Positions 36,192 to 48,573 of a stretch of 64,000 bases of DNA are shown here, one piece after another. The notes beneath the pieces are model-generated. The model saw only the letters and a list, made by a program, of their open reading frames with translations. It had not been told where the DNA came from and did no database searches. Origin of the DNA: Phascolomyces articulosus (Eukaryota; Mucoromycota; Mucoromycetes; Mucorales; Lichtheimiaceae); NCBI GenBank assembly GCA_025677815.1, contig JAIXMP010000002.1, forward strand, positions 1,550,001 through 1,614,000. Reading direction: 5' to 3'. Every line of letters starts with the position of its first letter. The stretch's first letter is position 1. The position numbers were made by a program, and so were the translations under genes.

Positions 36192-37181
36192 TTAAAAGCC
36201 AAAATATTGATGCTTTTTTTTAGCTAAAAGACCATAAAATCGAATCATTATATTTTCTAATGGTTGGTCATAATCGATATTGATTTTGTCAATAAGATCT
36301 GGGAAAAGGTTGATCAAAGCAAAAACACGATCATGGGTCCTTGATGCTGGTTCGTTGATATGCATGATGTAGAATTCCTTGGACACTGGGATGTGAAGAT
36401 GACAACAATGATGTGTCTCCTTGGTTGTTGTTGACATTAAAATCTTGATTTTGGTTTATTCTATGTATAGCAGAAGACAATGGATCTTCTCCACCTTCCT
36501 ATATATGGGTATTTCTGCCAACAAAAAGTAATTTTCTTAACTGAATGGCTTCCTCGAGAGTCTATAAACTTTTGAACCATTCATGTTGTTGCAACATATC
36601 TTTTTGATATAAAAGAGAAGAAATACGGGCTTTGTCTTCATCATAAGATAAATAACGAAATTCCGGCACGAGAGCGACGGTGCAATAAGCATTACTAAAG
36701 ATCCGGTACAGGTTACGTATTTCTCGATGCTTTTCCTCTTTGTCAACCTGATAGATACATATTTGATCATACTAAATATATTTAATATTGAACTGCCCAC
36801 ATATTTGTTGAATAACACCTTCAAATTTGACGTAATTTTCTTCTCTTTGTTCTTGTTGGTTGTTATCCGTATTCTTACCACTATCATCACGCTCTTCTTG
36901 AATAGTTTTGTGTTTGCCTTCATCGATCCGTTTATATTTTCCAGTCAATCCATCCTGAATAATCTCTCCAGATTGGTTTCATGCATAGGATAATGTGCAG
37001 TAACCTTCGTTGACTTGAGAATCATCCACGACTTGGATATCAGATATACTAGCAAGTTTGGTTGGCATAAATTCTGGTTTGAGTAACTCACCAGGAACAC
37101 TTTTAGGCAATTGGTGGTGGTACGTGACATAGTCTCCTTGACATCGTTAGCCCATTGGGCTGTTTCATAGGTGATATACAT
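36192..37181 (-). pseudogene. HET-domain (heterokaryon incompatibility-like) pseudogene
   Basis: Minus-strand coding relic. One continuous frame from about 37150 to 36460 reads 'HQLPKSVPGELLKPEFMP', 'SYA*NQSGEIIQDGLTGKYK', 'RIDEGKHKTIQEER', 'KYI*YDQICIYQVDKEEKHR' and 'EIRNLYRIFSNAYCTVALVP'. This is the HET pattern (Y-x-x-L-S-Y-x-W, then W-Y-D-Q-x-C-I-x-Q, E-K..EI..M/LY..A). Stops interrupt it at 36981-36979 (TGA), 36774-36772, 36564-36562 and 36501-36499 (all TAG). A single-base slip near 36355 leads to the downstream part 'HDRVFALINLFPDLIDKINI'. HET proteins trigger cell death after fusion of unlike hyphae in Ascomycota; in Mucoromycota, where such families are also present, roles are not settled. 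Not functional here. Confidence 0.75.
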
Positions 37182-38569
37182 TGTCTGTTTTTTTTATATT
37201 TATTTTTACGTGTGTTTTTTTGCCACACTAGTTGAAATAGAAGAAATCTTTATAACGAAAGAAATATTTACTTACAGGTAAAGTAGTTCCATTAAACTGA
37301 GAGAAAATTACGATTAAAAGAGGTTAACAGCAATCAATAATATAGGGAAAGAAATATATATTTTATATAAAACAGGAAAAAACCAAAGTTGAGAACCTAC
37401 CAGCAATTGTTGGTCTATATAGATTTTTTTTCTCAATATGCGTAAACGTTATGTGACAAGAGCCAACAACTATACGTGCTTTATTTAAGACAATAAGCTC
37501 AGCGCTATCTGTTCCGCAGAATAATATTTTACCACTGATATTGATTCCATGCCAAGAGAGCGATGATGACGCTCAGTGAGATTGATCAAAAGACCAACAT
37601 AATAAAAACAACAACAGCTATCTGTTTGTATAAATGCTACGTGTGGGTAAGAACTATATACCTTCCCCTATCCCAAAAAAAAAAAAGTTAAGTCACTGCC
37701 ATTTTACTACTTCCAAATGGGTAGAAAAAAAGACATTGACCTTTATCAACTACTGCTTTATTGGGCTTGAAAAAAGAAAAAAACTGTGATTTCCACCATC
37801 CAGGGAGATGGTTATTGTGATAAATATAATGAAGGGAAATCGGCATAAAGTAATACACAGCAAGGATACATTGCTGATATTGTTGGAGCCTACTACAACT
37901 TTTGCAAGATCTGCAGATCCATGATACAAATGGCTGTTTTTCTAAAAAAAAAAAGTTGAGTATTATATACATCTCTTCATTTTCTACATGAGCGCGTGGT
38001 GCTATTTTGAATTCGATCCTTTAGTATTAAAATACACGCAACAAAACCAAATATCAGGGATATAACACCCAAAATGCGAAAACGTCCTATTTTTTTCTTG
38101 CAAGAGTAAGAGTATCAAGAGCCCACCGCTTGTAAAATAGTACAATAAAGAGATGGATTACGTTTCCTCACAAAATGTTCCAGTATATACAATGGTGGTT
38201 CGTGATAACTATGTAATTTTATAGTAGTTACGTAGGTATAATATATATATAATTTTAAGTCATGATGTTTATTCCATGACAGTAAAAATTGCATCCTGGA
38301 TGGAAAAAGATGAGAATAAACAAAAGCACCACATTAACAGGAGCCTTCAATAGATTCAACACATTTATTTTACATACGTAACTATTTCAGATACAATTCA
38401 CCATCCATTTTTTTTATACATTAATCAACTCAATAAAAAGGTAGAAAAATACATTCATTTGCGAGAAGAAGAAAGATTAAAAGGTTTATCGTTACTATTA
38501 GTTTGTTATAGTTCGTCATATAAATAGTAAGAGCATAACACCAAGCAATCTATGAATATTTTGTAATAT
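37182..38569. other. Gene-poor stretch
   Basis: No supported gene. An open frame on the minus strand at 37972-37688 (about 94 codons, Cys-rich start 'WICRSCKSCSRLQQYQQC') has no recognisable family and no convincing splice partner; it may be a relic. Confidence 0.35.
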
Positions 38570-39215
38570 GATTCAGAGGAAACATTTTGTTTCTATAATA
38601 TATTATAAAACGAAATTCAAATTAGATAAACCATTTCATATTCATGCAGTTACTACTATACATTATATTATGGAAAGGTTAATCTTGCCTTGATCATTTT
38701 CTTTTGATTGTTTGTGATTTCCATATGTTTGCATAAGACTCAGAGGGAACCTAGTTCCTATCAGTATGAAGCGTAATACAAGTTAGCTTATCATTTCATA
38801 GATACAACCATATAATACATCAATTATTTCAGAAACCTTGATCCTAGTTACCTTGTTCTTTTTTTTTTTTTTTTTTTTTTGCAAGTTTTTGTTTTTGTAT
38901 ATGTATATGTATCATAAAAGACTCAGAGGGAAACAAAGTTCCTATTGATATAAATGATATAAAAGTTAGCATACTATTTCATACACCTATAATCCATCCG
39001 TTATTTCAGCAATTTTAAACTTATTTACCTTGTTCATTTAATTTTTTTTTTTTTTTGTATATAAAAGACTCAGAGGGAATCAAAGTTCCATATTCATATA
39101 AAATGATATACAAGTTAATATAATATTATTACATGTAACCATAATCCATCCATTATTTCAGAAACGTTCACATCATTTACCTTGTTCTTTATAATTTTTT
39201 TTTGGATTGTTTGTT
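38570..39215. repeat. Tandem repeat of 150-180 base units
   Basis: Three clear units begin at about 38736, 38919 and 39066 with 'AGACTCAGAGGGAA', continue through 'CAAAGTTCC', 'ATGATATA..AAGTTA' and 'ATCCATC.(G/A)TTATTTCAG', and end 'TTACCTTGTTC' followed by a poly-T run of variable length. A degenerate fourth unit starts near 38570 ('GATTCAGAGGAAAC'). Unit starts are 183 and 147 bases apart. Not CRISPR: units are long and diverged with no spacers. Confidence 0.75.
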
Positions 39216-39814
39216 TTTGTATAATATAGTGGAATGTACCAATACATACATGGATCTACACAAATAAAACAGATCGATCTGTATCTTTAAATGTCGATGT
39301 TGATCCTCGTTACCCATAGTTTTCGAATTTTTCAGGTCGACCTCTCTTCGTTGACTCCTAGCCATACACACCAGCCCGAGCCATTTGTATAGACACACAT
39401 ATATACTGGTCATCCAAAATATTTTTTTTTGTTTTGTTTCATTCGCCCATAATCTAATGTATAGTTATGTGTGAAATGATATTAGTATCTCTTGCTACAA
39501 ATGTCGTAGTGTTGATAAATAAATATAACAAACTAAAGTAATATAAAAAACTTACTGGATCAAATGTTTTTTTTTTCACTTCATTGCTTGGTGTTATGCT
39601 TAAATTTGTTTCGTGTGTATGTGTATATTTTGTTTCCCTCTTTTTTTTTGTTATACCCATATATTTTTTTTCTTGTGTTGATTGATCCACAGCCACCACG
39701 ACCACAACTGTTACTGCTGTTTTCCTTTAGTTTCTTTCCTTTCTCCCATTAAAGAGATTGTTTACTCGGCTATCCTGCTGTCATGCCCATAAGTTCATTT
39801 TTCTCTTGAATATG
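39216..39814. other. Spacer between tandem repeat and CENP-B-like fragment
   Basis: Low-complexity and T-rich. Short minus-strand frames at 39413-39189 and 39705-39454 could be decayed parts of the neighbouring transposon, but no motif supports this. Confidence 0.3.
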
Positions 39815-39970
39815 TCACTCATATGTGGTCTGCTGACCAGGAACCTTTTCCAATTTGAACTCGTCTTTGGCCCATTTGGCAAGTTCGGATTGAGTAATCT
39901 TTGGCTCTTTTTCTTTCTTAATACGAATAACAAGCTTTTGACGATTTGTCAATGCACTTTTTTTGCCCAT
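39815..39970 (-). mobile_element. CENP-B/pogo-type helix-turn-helix fragment
   Basis: 51-codon frame starting MGKKSALTNRQKL and reading through 'KEKEPKITQSELAKWAKDEF' to 'KLEKVPGQQT', then stopping at TGA (39817-39815). This is the N-terminal DNA-binding domain of CENP-B and of pogo/Tigger-type transposases, where the expected continuation is a '(S)TISRIL' recognition helix; here the frame ends before it. The DDE catalytic domain is not found downstream. A perfect 14-base inverted repeat lies 120 bases upstream (40093-40139), where a transposon end would be. Probably a dead pogo-like element; a truncated domesticated gene is the alternative. Confidence 0.65.
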
Positions 39971-40092
39971 ATCGATGAAAATAAAAGATAATGAAATAAA
40001 GTAAGCATTTTGGATACTTTTATATTGTGCAACCTAGTTCAATCTTCCAGCATACTCTACTGTCAACAGGGTTTCAAAAGTTAACCGGTGTT

Positions 40093-40139
40093 CGCTAAAC
40101 CGGTACAGTTCCTTACATATTTTGGGTACCGGTTTAGCG
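40093..40139. repeat. Perfect 14-base inverted repeat (hairpin)
   Basis: CGCTAAACCGGTAC at 40093-40106 pairs exactly with GTACCGGTTTAGCG at 40126-40139 across a 19-base loop. GC-richer than the surroundings. Partial copies of the ACCGGT core lie just outside (40084). Likely a subterminal hairpin or terminal repeat of a DNA transposon. Confidence 0.75.
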
Positions 40140-40716
40140 AGCGGGTACTGTAACAAACAGCGCAACCTCACTTGGAGTTATAAAAAACTATGATAATAGA
40201 TTATTGACATGCATGAAATAATAGAGTTTCGTTCCCCATCAGCAATAACGTTTCTCTTTATTATGTATGTGGTAATGAAATAGTACATTCTCCCGTTCGC
40301 CATTATATGAGAATTTCCAATCAAAATAATATATTGATATGTATAACAACATTTACTTATTTGTTTCAAATTTTCACTAATACGTACTATCATTAAAAAT
40401 AGTTTTTTTTATATCATCTTGGAAGTAAAGTACAGTACTTCATGGTACAAGGTACTGAAAGTCACTCTATACCAAAAGAGTAAGATGAAAAAGATGGATA
40501 GTCGCATTTATTTCTCAGCAGGGTTGCATAAAATAAATCTATTGCCAACCAACAAATCCTTTATTATTTCTTATTCTCTTTTTTTTTTTTTGAAAATGGT
40601 ATTTGAGCTGTAAGTGGCTATATCCCACTTTTTAATATAAATGATTGCTTGGTTTTCTTATAAAAAAACAACACATCTGTCATAATATAACCAATGACAT
40701 ATACAAATATAATAAA
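40140..40716. other. Spacer before the aldo-keto reductase relic
   Basis: AT-rich, no supported gene. A proper first exon for the reductase was looked for here and not found. Confidence 0.35.
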
Positions 40717-41400
40717 GGAACACAGGTGCTACGATTCCCGCTGTTGGTTTAGGAACATGGAAAAGTCTTCCAGGAGATGTAGCATATAATACTGCCATGA
40801 CAGCTATCAAAGCTGGGTAATATGGTGTTTCTGATTTAGTTAAAAAAAGGTACCTATTTTATGATAACAAGGGGAACTCATTTATTTTTGTCCCACACAA
40901 TTTTTTCCATCGTCAGCAATGATTCATACTACAGATACCGCCATATTGATACAGCTATTTATTGCAAGTAATCATCATCATAACATCTTCTTTGGTATAT
41001 ACCTACTCTATTGTGTAAGACTGAGAGTTTTGATAAATATTGTACCATTACCCTCTGTAATAGATAACAATGAAAAAGAAATTGGCAGAGCAATCAAAGA
41101 TTGTGGTGTTCCTCGTGGGGAACTGTTTATTACCACCAAACTCTGGAATACATGTCATCGACCTGAGTTAGTTGTTAAGGCATTTAAAGGATTGCTTGAT
41201 TGATTACAATTGGATTATATTGGTACACTACGTAAGGGATGTATTTTTTTCGTCTCCTTTTTATTGCTAGCGATGGATGAAAACAACATGGTAGTAATGC
41301 TATAACTAACCTATCATTATTTAATTTGGATCTTTATTTGCTACATTGGCCGTGTACATTTGTTCCATCTGAAACTACTATGCTTCTATACAGTAGGTAT
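40717..41400 (+). pseudogene. Aldo-keto reductase pseudogene (5' part only)
   Basis: Pieces in order: 'NTGATIPAVGLGTWKSLPGD' (from 40719), then after an intron 'YRHIDTAIYC' (40935-40966), then 'NNEKEIGRAIKDCGVPRGEL' and 'FITTKLWNTCHRPELVV' (41066-41200), then 'LQLDYI', then 'LDLYLLHWPCTFVPSETTM' (from 41324). These are the classic N-terminal half of an aldo-keto reductase (G-x-G-T-W, the 'DTA.Y' active-site Asp/Tyr region, 'TKLW'). Defects: a stop codon directly before 'NTGA', no start exon, a TGA at 41201-41203, a bad donor after 'IYC', and no acceptor before 'LDLYLLHWP'. The C-terminal half is missing. A dead, truncated copy. Confidence 0.8.
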
Positions 41401-42010
41401 CCAAAAAGGAAACGTAGCAACGCAAAGGAATTTTACTACGACACTTTGACATAAAAAAATGGAAAATAAAGTAATGAAGCAAGCAGAGCCTCGGCGGTAC
41501 TATCTTGATCATAACTGATTTAGTCGCTAATAATAATTATTTTGTTATTTGATTGTTTCAATTAATATTGATACTGATAATTGGATAAAAGTAGGTAAAA
41601 CAAGAATTAATAACTTTAGTAATTCATCTGCATTGTTTTTTTGATATTTGAAGAAAGTCAAAGATATGAATGTCCCAACATTTCCATCACTCTAGTAGTG
41701 GTATGAGCTCTTTTCAAATCATCATCCTGGTAATATAAACAGCTATTATGAACTTGTAGTAATCTAAAATGTTCAGTAATAAGGCCGATTACTTCACTTC
41801 ATTCTAGCCGTTGTCACCAAACGAATCCCAGTTCTAGTTTTGTTGCATCATTAAAATTTTTCTCTTTAATTAAATAAAAAGCTTCTGTATGCATCTTTCT
41901 AGCCACCGCAGCTAAAGCATTTCTCCGCAAGCCATTTTTTATTTTTTATTTTTTTTGGTAGAAAACACCACCACCTTTTTCTCTTTCCCCCTACTCTTTT
42001 CTTACACACC
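41401..42010. other. Intergenic region upstream of ELP1
   Basis: The aldo-keto reductase frame fades after 41400. The last 100 bases are T-rich and probably the ELP1 promoter. No gene seen. Confidence 0.4.
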
Positions 42011-45000
42011 ATGCGCAGTCTTGAACTTTTAGCGCACGAATCTGCAAGGATCGGTCCTGTGAATGCTGGATCGCGTTCATTTTTAGCAAGTGACCCAGAA
42101 AACAATGTTGTCTATACCGCGTATGAAGATAATGCTTCGTGTATCCGGATCTCCGTCAACGGGATCGCACCTGACGATCCCTCTACATTTGTAGAATTGG
42201 CTAGAATCCCGGTCGAAAAGCAACAACCTGAACAATCAAGTATTGTTGGATTCACTTTTTTGGCAGATCAACAAGTTGCTTGTTTAGCTTCTCGTAATGG
42301 TGATATTATACTTATTAGTAAAGAGCGTTTTGATAATGGTGACGAAGCCGTAAGTATTACATGAGAACAATAATATTAGAATAAAACTTTTTTTTATTAA
42401 TGACTTCTTTTGTTTTTTAAAATTATTGTATGCGAATTATCCATAATTTAGGTTGAAATTGTTGGTAGTGTTGATACTGGCATTTGTGCTATGGCATGGA
42501 GTCCTGATCAGGATTTAGTTGTCTTAGTGACAGGTAAAAAAAATCTTGGATAAAAAAATATATGGATGGCAAGATATAGACAAAAAGATAGGAATGATGA
42601 TAGTAACGACCATACACCCGTGTATATAGGAACAAAGAATGTATTAGAAATGACACAGGATTTCGATACAATTACCGAATTTCCGTTACACGTGGAAGAA
42701 GAAGGAGAAGGAGTTCAGCATAGTGTTGGATGGGGTAAAAAGGAAACTCAATTCCACGGACGAGCAGGAAAACAGGCAGCACTTAATAAAGTGGATACAG
42801 CAAAATTCACAGCATCGGAAGATGATGACAAAAACCCACGCGTTGCATGGAGAGGCGATGGCAGTTATTTCGTATGCTCAGATATTGATCCTCGTAAAAG
42901 TAAATCATCATATATTGGGAAAGGACAATTCAAAAGAAGGGAGAAAAAAGTTTAAGATTGGATCATGGATACTTATGCTTTAAAAAATGATGATAATGGA
43001 TAGGTGCTCGTGTGGCTCGTATCTATAACCGGGAAGGTGTTTTGCAAAATACAAGTGAACCTGTGGATCGTTTAGAACATGTACTTGATTGGAGGTAAAA
43101 AAAATACTATATCGATTTTTCTTGGAAAGGGAATAAAAGAACGAATGACTTATTCTTGTTTTATTATTATAGACCATCAGGCAACCTTATTGTATCCAGT
43201 CAACGTCTCCCTCATCGACATGATATTGTATTTATTGAAAAGAATGGTCTTCGACACGGTGAATTCGCACTTCGAGAAAAAACTAACCATAAGCTCTTGG
43301 AGGTCTCATGGAATGCTGATTCAACAGTACTTGCAGTTTGGTTAGAAGCTGAAAATTCGGTTACTGGAAAGCTTCAAAAAACTGGTATGTGCCTATTTTT
43401 TTTTTTTTTTGGTGTATCATACGTTTATTGGGATTCATTCGATTACTGGATAGGAATGAGATGATTTGTTTTATTCTAATATATATTTATCATAGTTCAA
43501 CTTTGGACATCCAACAATTATTATTGGTACATGAAGCAACATTTAGTATGCGTAGATGGAAGTGATATTACCGGTTTCCATTGGGATGTGGAAACTCCTT
43601 TGCGTGCTCATATCGTTACTAGCTGTAAGTATATAAAACATTTTTTGGTTTATCTTTATCAATATAAATACTAAAAAATATTATTATTTAGCTGGACATT
43701 ATCATCGATATAGTTTTTCTTGGGATGTGCTTGCTAGTACATCCATTTCCGAAGATAATGCAGGATATGTAGCTGTCATTGATGGAGGTCAGTAATAACA
43801 ATGTTGTCCATATAGTAAACGGATGGGATACAGAAGAATGTTACTCACTGGGTACTTTTTGTTATTAGCCTCGGTCCTCCTTACTCCATTCTCGTATCAG
43901 AATGTACCCCCACCCATGAGTGCATTATCACTTGCAGCCAACAACAATATTCAACAGGTTGCTTTTGGTCCCGAGAAATCTGGAACACAATTAGCTGTTG
44001 TTACAAATGAAGCTATTCAATTATTCAAAGTACCAGCCAATGCTCGAGGTGAAACCAAACAAATTGGAACTTTTGCTTTGCCAAAGTTAGTTATTCTTCA
44101 AAAAAAATAATAGAAACTGGCTGATTCATTTCGTTTTTATGTAAAATCTAAAGAGAATCTAATTTCAATTAATTTTTTGGTTTTGTTATGATAGATTATC
44201 CAAAGAATCCACAACACATTCTGTTCTTCGACATTTATGCTGGATTGCCAAGGATAAGGTTGCTTACGTTCAATATGATGAATTGGAAGAGACCGATATG
44301 CTGTATTTGGCCAAGATTGTGGAAACAGAAGAAAAATTGGAGCTGTTGAGCACATTATCTTTAGGCAAAGGTGTTGGAAGACTTTATTATAATACAAGCT
44401 ACAATGATCTTATTGTGGAATCTATGGATGGATCTGTCCGAACAGGTTGGATTTTTTTTTTTGATAATATGAATAAGTTTGTGGATAAAAAAAAAATTAA
44501 GAGCTCTCATTGGGGTATGGTTTTTTTTACGATTACATAGTAAATATCCAGGATGATAACCAAGTTGAATTTTCCAATACTGTTGCCTTACCAACTTTCT
44601 GTCCATGGGTTGCTACCACACGCCTTGATAATAAGTCAGAAAATCCAGAAGTAAGGAATAGGAAAAAAAGAAAAAGAAAAGAGAATGGAAACATATCTGG
44701 AATCAGTGGGATTAATATGTGGGTTATAATAGTTTATGGTGATTGGTCTTACAGAGCGTGGAAAACTTTATGCGGGCGATCGACTCCTTTCTGGAGAATG
44801 TACATCTTTCTTCTTACGTAATGACTGGTTAGCTCTGACAACCACAAGTCATACCGCACGATTTTTACCATTGGACGCCAAATATGATGGTAAATACTAT
44901 TATGCAACTTATTTGAAATATAAAATGAAACTGTAATTCTAATATATTTTCTACTGAAAAAATATAGACTTTAAACTCTCTGATAATGCACCTGACGCAC

Positions 45001-48000
45001 ATGATGAATCCTATCGTCGTGTTGAACGAGGTGCCAAGATTGTATTGGCAACTCAATCCAAACCTTCTCTTATTCTTCAGGTATTGTAATGATATTTGGA
45101 TTAGATAGATATTTTGTATGTGGAGAATATGGTCCACTTTATTTATTTTTTTTACTGAATTTCTATTTTATATGTAGATGCCACGTGGTAACTTGGAAAC
45201 AGTCAATCCAAGAGCATTTGTTTTAGCACAAATTCGTGAGGACTTGAAAAAGTAAGATTATCAGTCAAAAAGAGAGAGAGAGAGATGGAATGGTAAAAAG
45301 AGGTCTTTTTTTAGTTTCTAACAAGATGGTTATTATTTTTTATAGCTTGAATTATCGTACAGCATTTATCGCATGTCGCAAGAATCGTATCGATTTGAAT
45401 GTTTTGTATGACGAGAACCCTGAATTATTTTATGAAAATATTCCTCAATTTATTGAACAAGTACCAGAAGTGGATTATCTCAACTTATTCCTTTCCACCT
45501 TGAAGTAAGTTTAGTTTGATTAGCACAGTTGAGCGAGAAGATGATTGGGAGTGTTAATCAAGATATATATTTAACGATCAGGAATTACGATACTACAAAA
45601 ACATTGTACCGTCATGGTAATCAAGAAAATAAGGATGCTAGGTATAGGATGATGATAATTTGATGTGTCTGAATATTGCGTATCATGGGAAAGGAAACCT
45701 ATAACTTATACCTTTATTATTGACAGCATTGAAAACAAGGTCAACAAGATCTGTAAAGCTTTCCGTGATGTGCTTATGGAAAAGGGTCGCGATCAATATA
45801 TACAATCTATTCTTTCCACTTATGTGAAAAGCAGTCCACCTGAATTGGAATCTGCTTTACAACTTTTGGTAGACATTAAAGGTATGTTTTTTTCCTCCTT
45901 GTTTGAATAAATGGATGATATTTGATCATGGACACAATCTCCTATGATACTGATTTTCTACCTACATATAGAACAAAACCCCAATGAAGCGGAAGAAGCA
46001 CTCAAATACACTATCTTCTTGTGTGATGCTGATCAATTATATGATGTTGCCCTTGGCATGTATAACTTCTCTCTTGTCTTGATGGTAGCTCAGCAAGCTC
46101 AAAAGGTGAATATTTTACTTACAACGTACCAGTCCCCCCCCCAAAAAAAAAGTACACTCATGATAATTTTGTTATCCAAAATTTAGGATCCAAGAGAATA
46201 TTTACCTTTCTTGCAAGAATTGCAAAAATTGGAAAAATTCTATCAACGTTTCCGTATCGACGATCATTTAAAGCGACACGCTTCAGCCTTAAAGAACTTA
46301 AGCAAAGCAGGTGACGATCATTTTGATGAACTCATTGATTATATGCGCAAACATGTACTTTACTTGGTCGCTCTTGAGGAATATGCCAATAAACCACAAC
46401 AAAAGAAGGTATAGATATATTTCATTTTAATTGAACCTTCTTTTCTTTTTATGAGGCAAGAAACGTCCTCACATCAATTTCCATATAGGTCATCCTCGAT
46501 GTATATGGTGATCACCTTTGTGAGACAAATGGGTACGGTGAAGCTGGTATAGGTAAGAGAAACTAGAATATTGAAGTAGATAGAAATTTGGGAAGTCGTC
46601 ATGACACGATCATTCATTCTTATGTTATTTCCTATGCATCCTAGTTTATCAAATGTGTGATCAAAATACAAAAGCATTAAATGCCTTCCGTGTTGCAAGT
46701 GCATGGAGAGAGGTATTCTCGTTAGCCAAACAATTAGAATATTCAGCTGAAGATATCCAAGGATTGGCCTATGATGTGATTGGTAAGTATATTTATAGTT
46801 GAACTGGTTGTTTCATTTACCAGTTACTGATTCATCTTTTTTTAGAGAGCTTAAAAGAAAAGAACCGTTATCAGGATGCTGCCACCGTTGCCATCGATTA
46901 TGCAAAGGTGAGTGTGACAATTGAGATTTATGTAAATGATGTGAAATTGTACTCGTTTTTATCTAATATTTTTCAAAATATAAAAATAGGATGTCGAAGA
47001 AGCTGTGGATTGTTTGTTGAAGGGTAGCCATTGGCAAGAAGCTCTTCGTGTGGTATGTTTTCCAGTTTGCTGTTTATTCCTATGTATTTTCTTTTTGTCT
47101 TGAATACTAATTTTAATAATGATAACTTAGAGTCGAACACATGGACGTTCTGATCTTATTGAAACACATGTCAATCCTGGTTTATATGAAGGTACTGCTG
47201 GGTAGCAGGTGAATTAAAATGATAAATGAATTTGAAACTAAACGATGTTTTTTTATGTGGGATATGATTTATAGGTTATACACAAGCTGAAGAAGACTTG
47301 GATAGTATGATTGCTCAATTCAATAAACAAAAGAATCGATTGAAGGAACTTCGTGAAACCAAACCTGATCCTGGTAAGAAACAAATAAAAATATAGTGAA
47401 AGACTTATCTCTAATCTGAAAATAATGTTAATCGATTTTTTTTACAGAGGCAAACCTTCCACACGATGAAACACTTGATAATATTGACATGTTTTCTGAT
47501 ACAACATCCATGTACAGTCAATTTACACGATATACACAAGCAACTTCTCGAATTTCGACTGTTTCATCCGTTTCATCTAAAAACAGCCGGTAGGTTTTCT
47601 ATATTACTATACCCATTATATATGAAAATGTGATATTATCCTTTGAGATCATCCCTAATCTCCATTCTTTATAATAAAAACGTATTTATGTGCATTCTCT
47701 CTATAGTAAAACGTCGAAACTTCGTCGAAGGGAACAGCGTAAGCGTGAGAAAGGAAAGAAGGGTACAATCTATGAAGAAGAATACTTGGTCACTTCGTTG
47801 CGAAAATTATATGATCGTGCTAGTAATTTGCAGAGTAAGTCCCATTACCAAAGAAACTCTAGAACAAAAAAAGAGATCAAAAAGTCCTGAATAGTCGACG
47901 TTCTTTTTTTTTTGATAGATGATATGCATGATCTTTTGCGTGCATTAATTCCATTTGGATATATTGAAGAAGCACGTATCATGCAAAATAAATTTGCACA

Positions 48001-48255
48001 ATACCTTGTTGATCTAAAGGCAGCTATGAGTGATATCTTTGTTCCATTGCAATTAGCACCTGGAAGGGTAAGTGTTTTTTTTTCATACTTTAATTTCTTG
48101 ATATCAATGAGTAGTTTCTCATGTTGTGGATTTTATTATTTTTAACCCATTTATAGTTTGCTACTGCTGAAGAATTACAAACTGCACAAAATCCAGTTGA
48201 AGTAGAAAAGCCAAAGATTGCTGACGTCGATTGGTCTCTTCAACTTTTAGCATAA
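42011..48255 (+). CDS. ELP1: Elongator complex subunit 1
   Basis: Twenty-eight exons: 42011-42349, 42452-42533, 42630-42899, 43004-43094, 43173-43384, 43496-43624, 43692-43787, 43869-44085, 44195-44445, 44541-44650, 44733-44889, 44968-45080, 45178-45251, 45346-45504, 45582-45641, 45727-45881, 45972-46105, 46187-46408, 46489-46552, 46645-46782, 46846-46907, 46990-47052, 47131-47191, 47275-47373, 47448-47589, 47707-47834, 47919-48067, 48157-48255; 1291 residues. The N-terminal half is WD40-like ('[13 protein letters not shown]', '[16 protein letters not shown]', '[15 protein letters not shown]'). The C-terminal half is helical repeats, with the basic tRNA-binding segment '[19 protein letters not shown]' near the end. 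It scaffolds Elongator, which modifies wobble uridines of tRNA in the cytoplasm. All phases agree, so the gene looks intact. It converges with the ODC-like gene. Confidence 0.95.
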
Positions 48256-48573
48256 AACAAAGCATAGAAGGAAAAAAATAAACCATAGCCTATAAAAAAA
48301 ACCTGTATCATACCTCTCCTTTTTTTTTTCCTCTCTCACTTTTTTTTTTGTGATAACTTTCAATTTTATAAAAAGTAAACTATTGATATTATATTTTCCA
48401 AAGAAAACACATACAAAATAACACTTTTTTAAAATGTTATTGATATGGATGATGATGATCAATTTATTATACGTAATCAGATGTTTTCCAAAAAAAAAAT
48501 GCATAATGTGGAATGGGACGAGATGTTTGTTGCTTTTCAATAGTATGCTAAAAAAGATACCAATATAAGATGA
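48256..48573. other. Convergent intergenic region
   Basis: 318 bases between the stops of ELP1 and the ODC-like gene; A-rich and T-rich tracts only. Confidence 0.4.

Noticed and set aside
38736..39215. Possible CRISPR array
   Set aside because: Units are long, diverged and head-to-tail without unique spacers, and the host is a eukaryote.
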